A stretch of 64,000 nt of DNA from Spirochaetota bacterium (GTDB lineage: Bacteria > Spirochaetota > UBA12135 > COTS27 > JAFLEE01): NCBI GenBank assembly GCA_017302015.1, contig JAFLEE010000012.1, forward strand, positions 25,118 to 89,117, given 5' to 3'. Both the position numbers and the translations under genes were made by a program. Below, one piece after another: positions 61,451 through 64,000 of the stretch; positions within the stretch are counted from its first letter, which is position 1, and every line of letters begins with the position of its first letter. The notes under the pieces are model-generated. The model saw nothing but the letters and a program-made list of their open reading frames with translations, had not been told where the DNA came from and made no database searches.

Positions 61451-63577
61451 ATGCCGATCCGACTCTCCCGCACCGAGCAGCAACTCTCCCAGAAGCGCTA
61501 CCAGCGCTACGCCCTGCTCAACCCCCTCGGCGCCAACCTGACCATCGGGTCGGTGTGCACGCTTTTGGCCCTCCATTGGGGCGCCAGCGATTTCCAGATG
61601 GGTCTGCTCTACGCGGCGATCTACCTCACGGGGGTCTTCGCCATCTTCACCCCCGCCCTCTTCCAGGGCATGGACGCCACCCGCATCACCGCCGCCTCCT
61701 GGTGGGTGCGCTCGCTCTTGGCCGGGGGCATCCTGCTCCTGCCCCTCTCGGGGAATCCCTCCTTCAAGGCCTGGGGCCTCGTCGCCTTCATCTACATTTT
61801 CTTAAGCATCCGCGCCATCGGCGTCTCGACCCTGCCCTCGGTGCTGCGGGCGATCTCGGGGCCGAGGCAACTCGCGGCCATGAACGCCGGGGCCTTCATG
61901 CGTTGGTATGTGGGCTGCCTCATCACGAGCCTGCTGGCCTGGGCCGTGCTCTCCCAACGCCAACGCCTGGGGAGCGAGGCGGCGTTCATGATCCTCTTCG
62001 GCACCGGGTTCGTCTTCAACCTCGCGACCTCCTGGAGCCTCTCCACCCTGCCGCCGACCGGCCGCCTCAGCCGGGGGTCCTGGTCCGCCCTCCTCGAGGG
62101 ATTCGCGGAGGTCAAGGGGAACCGGGCCTACCGGGAAGTCGTCTGGGTGACGCTCCTGCAGGTGCCCATGGCCATCGCAGCGGCCTACCAGGTCAACCAC
62201 TTGTCCGTCGGCCTGGGATTCAGCCCCGAATCCATCACGGCCCTGGCGGTGGCGGGGATCCTCGTCTCGGTGGTTGGGGCGCGGGCCCTCGTGATCATCG
62301 GCTCCCGCATCCACATCCGTCCCCTCCTCGTGGGCTCCCACCTCTTCCTCATCGTCTTCGGAGCCATGTGGACCTGGCTCGACCTCTTCCCCGCCGCCAG
62401 CCGGCCGACCCTCGCGGCCGTGCTCTTCATTTTGAGCACCCTCTTCCTCTCCGTCTCGGGGATCGTGCTCTCCGCGCTTTCCAGCGAGCGCCTGCCCGGG
62501 AAGAATGCGGTGTCCGTCTCGGTGATGTACCAATTGGCGGGGGTACTCGCCGCGTTTTTGGGGATCGTCGCCATCCAGGTCCTCGGCCGCAGCCTCCCAT
62601 GGACCGCTTGGCCGGGCATGCACGCCTATAGCCACGCCTTCGCCCTCTGGACGGCCCTGTCGGTGGGGGTATGCGCCATCGCCTTCGTGATGGTGAGCGG
62701 CCGCTTCCAGGAACTCGCCCAGGATCTTTCCCAGATCTCCCCGTCCAATCTGCTCACGGTCTTCCGCGCCCACTCGGTGAGCATCAGCGCCTCCAGCGAC
62801 CCGAAGGACGTGCGCGAACTCGAGAACGTCCTCGTGTCCCCGGTGCCCGCGAGCACGCGGCTGCTGCTCGAGGCCCTGCGGAGCCCCGAGTCGCGCCTGC
62901 GGGGGGCGGCCTATCGCGCCCTCTACCAACTCCCCCGCCGCGCCGCCTTTCCCCTGGTGCGCGATGAAGCGCTCTGCGTCGATTCACCCCTGCGCAACGA
63001 CGCCGTCTCTGCCCTCGGCTTCCTGCGTTTCCGGGCCTCCACGGTGGTGTTGCGACGGCTCAGGCGGGATAGCGAGCCGGCCATCGCCGCGCGGGCCTGG
63101 AAGGGGCTCCTGCGCCACGGCGAGCCCATCGACGAGACGGCCCTCTTTGCCTGTTACCGCTCCTGCCACCGGACCCTGGACCGCCTCGACATCCTCTGGG
63201 GCCTCCTCGACATCGGGCAGACGCGCCTCCTATTGAAGGCCTATGGCCATGAGATCCAGATCGCGTCCGATCCCCATTGGCACCGCACCGTGCTCGTGAT
63301 GATCGCCGAGTCCCTGGGGGACGATTCCCGCATGGCGGAACTTCTCATCTTGGAGCGGGAGCGTCCCATGGCCGCCTGGCAGGAACTCCTGGAAGAACTT
63401 CCCCAAAAAATCGCCGGTTTGGATCGGGAAGACTGGCGGGGCATCCTCAAAAAATCGGGCCAAGTCGTATTGCCCGCCTCGGCCCGGCTTCCCGGCGGGC
63501 TGCGGCCCACCCAAGCCACCGGCCTCATCGGCCTTCTGCATTGTTCGCGCCTGATGGAAGGCATGAAAACGGCGTGA
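61451..63577 (+). CDS. MFS transporter fused to HEAT-like repeats, second copy
   Basis: This 708-residue protein has the same plan as the one at 38213: about 12 membrane helices (residues 20-430) and a soluble HEAT-type tail (about 450-708), with SRLRGAAYRALYQLPRRAAF and LRNDAVSALGFLRFRASTVV. Both tails include LEELAGDM or LEELPQKI near the end. ATG 61451 is chosen because the upstream frame is not protein-like. The substrate is unknown. Confidence 0.7.
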   Translation: MPIRLSRTEQQLSQKRYQRYALLNPLGANLTIGSVCTLLALHWGASDFQMGLLYAAIYLTGVFAIFTPALFQGMDATRITAASWWVRSLLAGGILLLPLSGNPSFKAWGLVAFIYIFLSIRAIGVSTLPSVLRAISGPRQLAAMNAGAFMRWYVGCLITSLLAWAVLSQRQRLGSEAAFMILFGTGFVFNLATSWSLSTLPPTGRLSRGSWSALLEGFAEVKGNRAYREVVWVTLLQVPMAIAAAYQVNHLSVGLGFSPESITALAVAGILVSVVGARALVIIGSRIHIRPLLVGSHLFLIVFGAMWTWLDLFPAASRPTLAAVLFILSTLFLSVSGIVLSALSSERLPGKNAVSVSVMYQLAGVLAAFLGIVAIQVLGRSLPWTAWPGMHAYSHAFALWTALSVGVCAIAFVMVSGRFQELAQDLSQISPSNLLTVFRAHSVSISASSDPKDVRELENVLVSPVPASTRLLLEALRSPESRLRGAAYRALYQLPRRAAFPLVRDEALCVDSPLRNDAVSALGFLRFRASTVVLRRLRRDSEPAIAARAWKGLLRHGEPIDETALFACYRSCHRTLDRLDILWGLLDIGQTRLLLKAYGHEIQIASDPHWHRTVLVMIAESLGDDSRMAELLILERERPMAAWQELLEELPQKIAGLDREDWRGILKKSGQVVLPASARLPGGLRPTQATGLIGLLHCSRLMEGMKTA

Positions 63578-63620
63578 AACTTCAGAAAATTAGAAAGATG
63601 CAACCGGATGGATCTGGATC

Positions 63621-63626
63621 TATAAT
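63621..63626 (+). promoter_or_regulatory. -10 box of PilZ gene
   Basis: TATAAT lies 31 nt before the ATG at 63658, with GGGAGG in the leader. The -35 region is weak. Confidence 0.5.
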
Positions 63627-63657
63627 AAAGGCAGCGAGTCGTAGACGGGAGGTTGCC

Positions 63658-63960
63658 ATGGGCGAGTCGGTCCCCCTGACGGAAAGCGAGCGTCGGAATA
63701 ATCGGCGAATTCCCGCCTCTTTGCCGGTCACGTTCCGTTTTCTCGCCTCGGACAACCTCGAGTTTTTCGGCACCTGCATCGACGTCTCCTCCAACGGCAT
63801 CCAGATGAAGACCAAGATCCCCCTTCAGGAAGGGGACCGTTTCACCTTCTCCGTCCCCTTGGGCGGTTTCGAGCGCATCTCCTACCGCGCGTGCGTCTGT
63901 TGGAGCGAGCAGAACGCCGATGCGGTGCATGTCGGTTGCCGATTTGAAAGCGCTGCCTGA
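63658..63960 (+). CDS. Canonical PilZ-domain protein
   Basis: This 100-residue protein is almost only a PilZ domain, the c-di-GMP receptor fold. The RxxxR motif (RRNNRR, about residue 12) and the DxSxxG motif (DVSSNG, about 42) are both intact. It would couple c-di-GMP levels to motility, polysaccharide or secretion, depending on partner. It has its own promoter and a GGGAGG ribosome site. No GGDEF or EAL enzyme is in the window. The last 40 nt of the window are C-rich with no feature. Confidence 0.85.
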   Translation: MGESVPLTESERRNNRRIPASLPVTFRFLASDNLEFFGTCIDVSSNGIQMKTKIPLQEGDRFTFSVPLGGFERISYRACVCWSEQNADAVHVGCRFESAA

Positions 63961-64000
63961 ACGCGCTCCCCCGCCCCCCCCCGCCCCCCCATCGAAGTTT

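Noticed and set aside
63961..64000. C-rich end as a functional element
   Set aside because: Only a simple C-rich tract is seen at the window edge; nothing supports a feature.

Overview
The window is GC-rich DNA (two thirds or more G+C in most genes) from an uncultured-looking Gram-negative bacterium. Outer-membrane barrel, OmpA-type and lipoprotein genes imply a diderm envelope. Several families fit Spirochaetota or a neighbouring deep lineage: a TatT-like lipoprotein, a cysteine protease Prp lying between ribosomal proteins L21 and L27, and a TPR protein with an N-terminal outer-membrane barrel. The phylum is an inference; there is no rRNA in the window. No tRNA, rRNA, transposase, integrase, phage gene or CRISPR array was recognised.

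Region 1 (1-16267) is a surface-glycan locus. A partial sialyltransferase-like gene and a Wzz-like chain-length gene diverge from one promoter region. Downstream on the plus strand runs a nonulosonic-acid-like operon: a short NeuB, a KdsC-like phosphatase, a TIM-barrel isomerase, two SDR enzymes, a VOC protein, the CMP-sugar synthetase NeuA, a class III aminotransferase and two Gfo/Idh oxidoreductases. Converging on it is a minus-strand GDP-sugar operon: Gmd, Fcl, a DegT aminotransferase, an NAD epimerase, and a nucleotidyltransferase fused to a GmhB-like phosphatase. Together they would supply CMP- and GDP-activated sugars for a capsule, O-antigen or glycosylated surface protein.

Region 2 (16386-23811) is mostly housekeeping: a TatT-like lipoprotein, a membrane metallophosphoesterase, rplU-prp-rpmA-glmS, a small membrane protein, and truB-purN on the minus strand. 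An intergenic stretch before truB holds regularly spaced palindromes.

Region 3 (23896-35171) is the most unusual part. A tightly packed plus-strand operon encodes a barrel-TPR protein, a beta-propeller/LysM-like secreted protein, a two-TM protein with an acidic cytoplasmic tail, a ParA/MinD-type ATPase, a HAMP-class III nucleotide cyclase and a PilZ-like protein, followed by an ABC ATPase. It looks like an envelope-spanning sensing or positioning system with cyclic-nucleotide output. I do not recognise it as a described system.

Region 4 (35359-64000) mixes carbohydrate uptake and catabolism with envelope proteins. It has MalF/MalG-type permeases, a solute-binding protein, a glycosidase-like secreted protein, three AraC regulators, two uroporphyrinogen-decarboxylase-like enzymes, an MDR dehydrogenase, a 2-hydroxyacid dehydrogenase and a sialate-esterase-like SGNH hydrolase. 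It also has serC and gpmA, two MFS-HEAT fusions, a PQQ-propeller-OmpA fusion, a CsgG-like/TPR protein, a FlgD-Ig secreted protein of mosaic composition and a canonical PilZ protein. Several starts sit 5-8 nt after a -10 box, which suggests leaderless transcription. Structured non-coding blocks lie at 21955-22270, 37848-38134 and 53041-53337.
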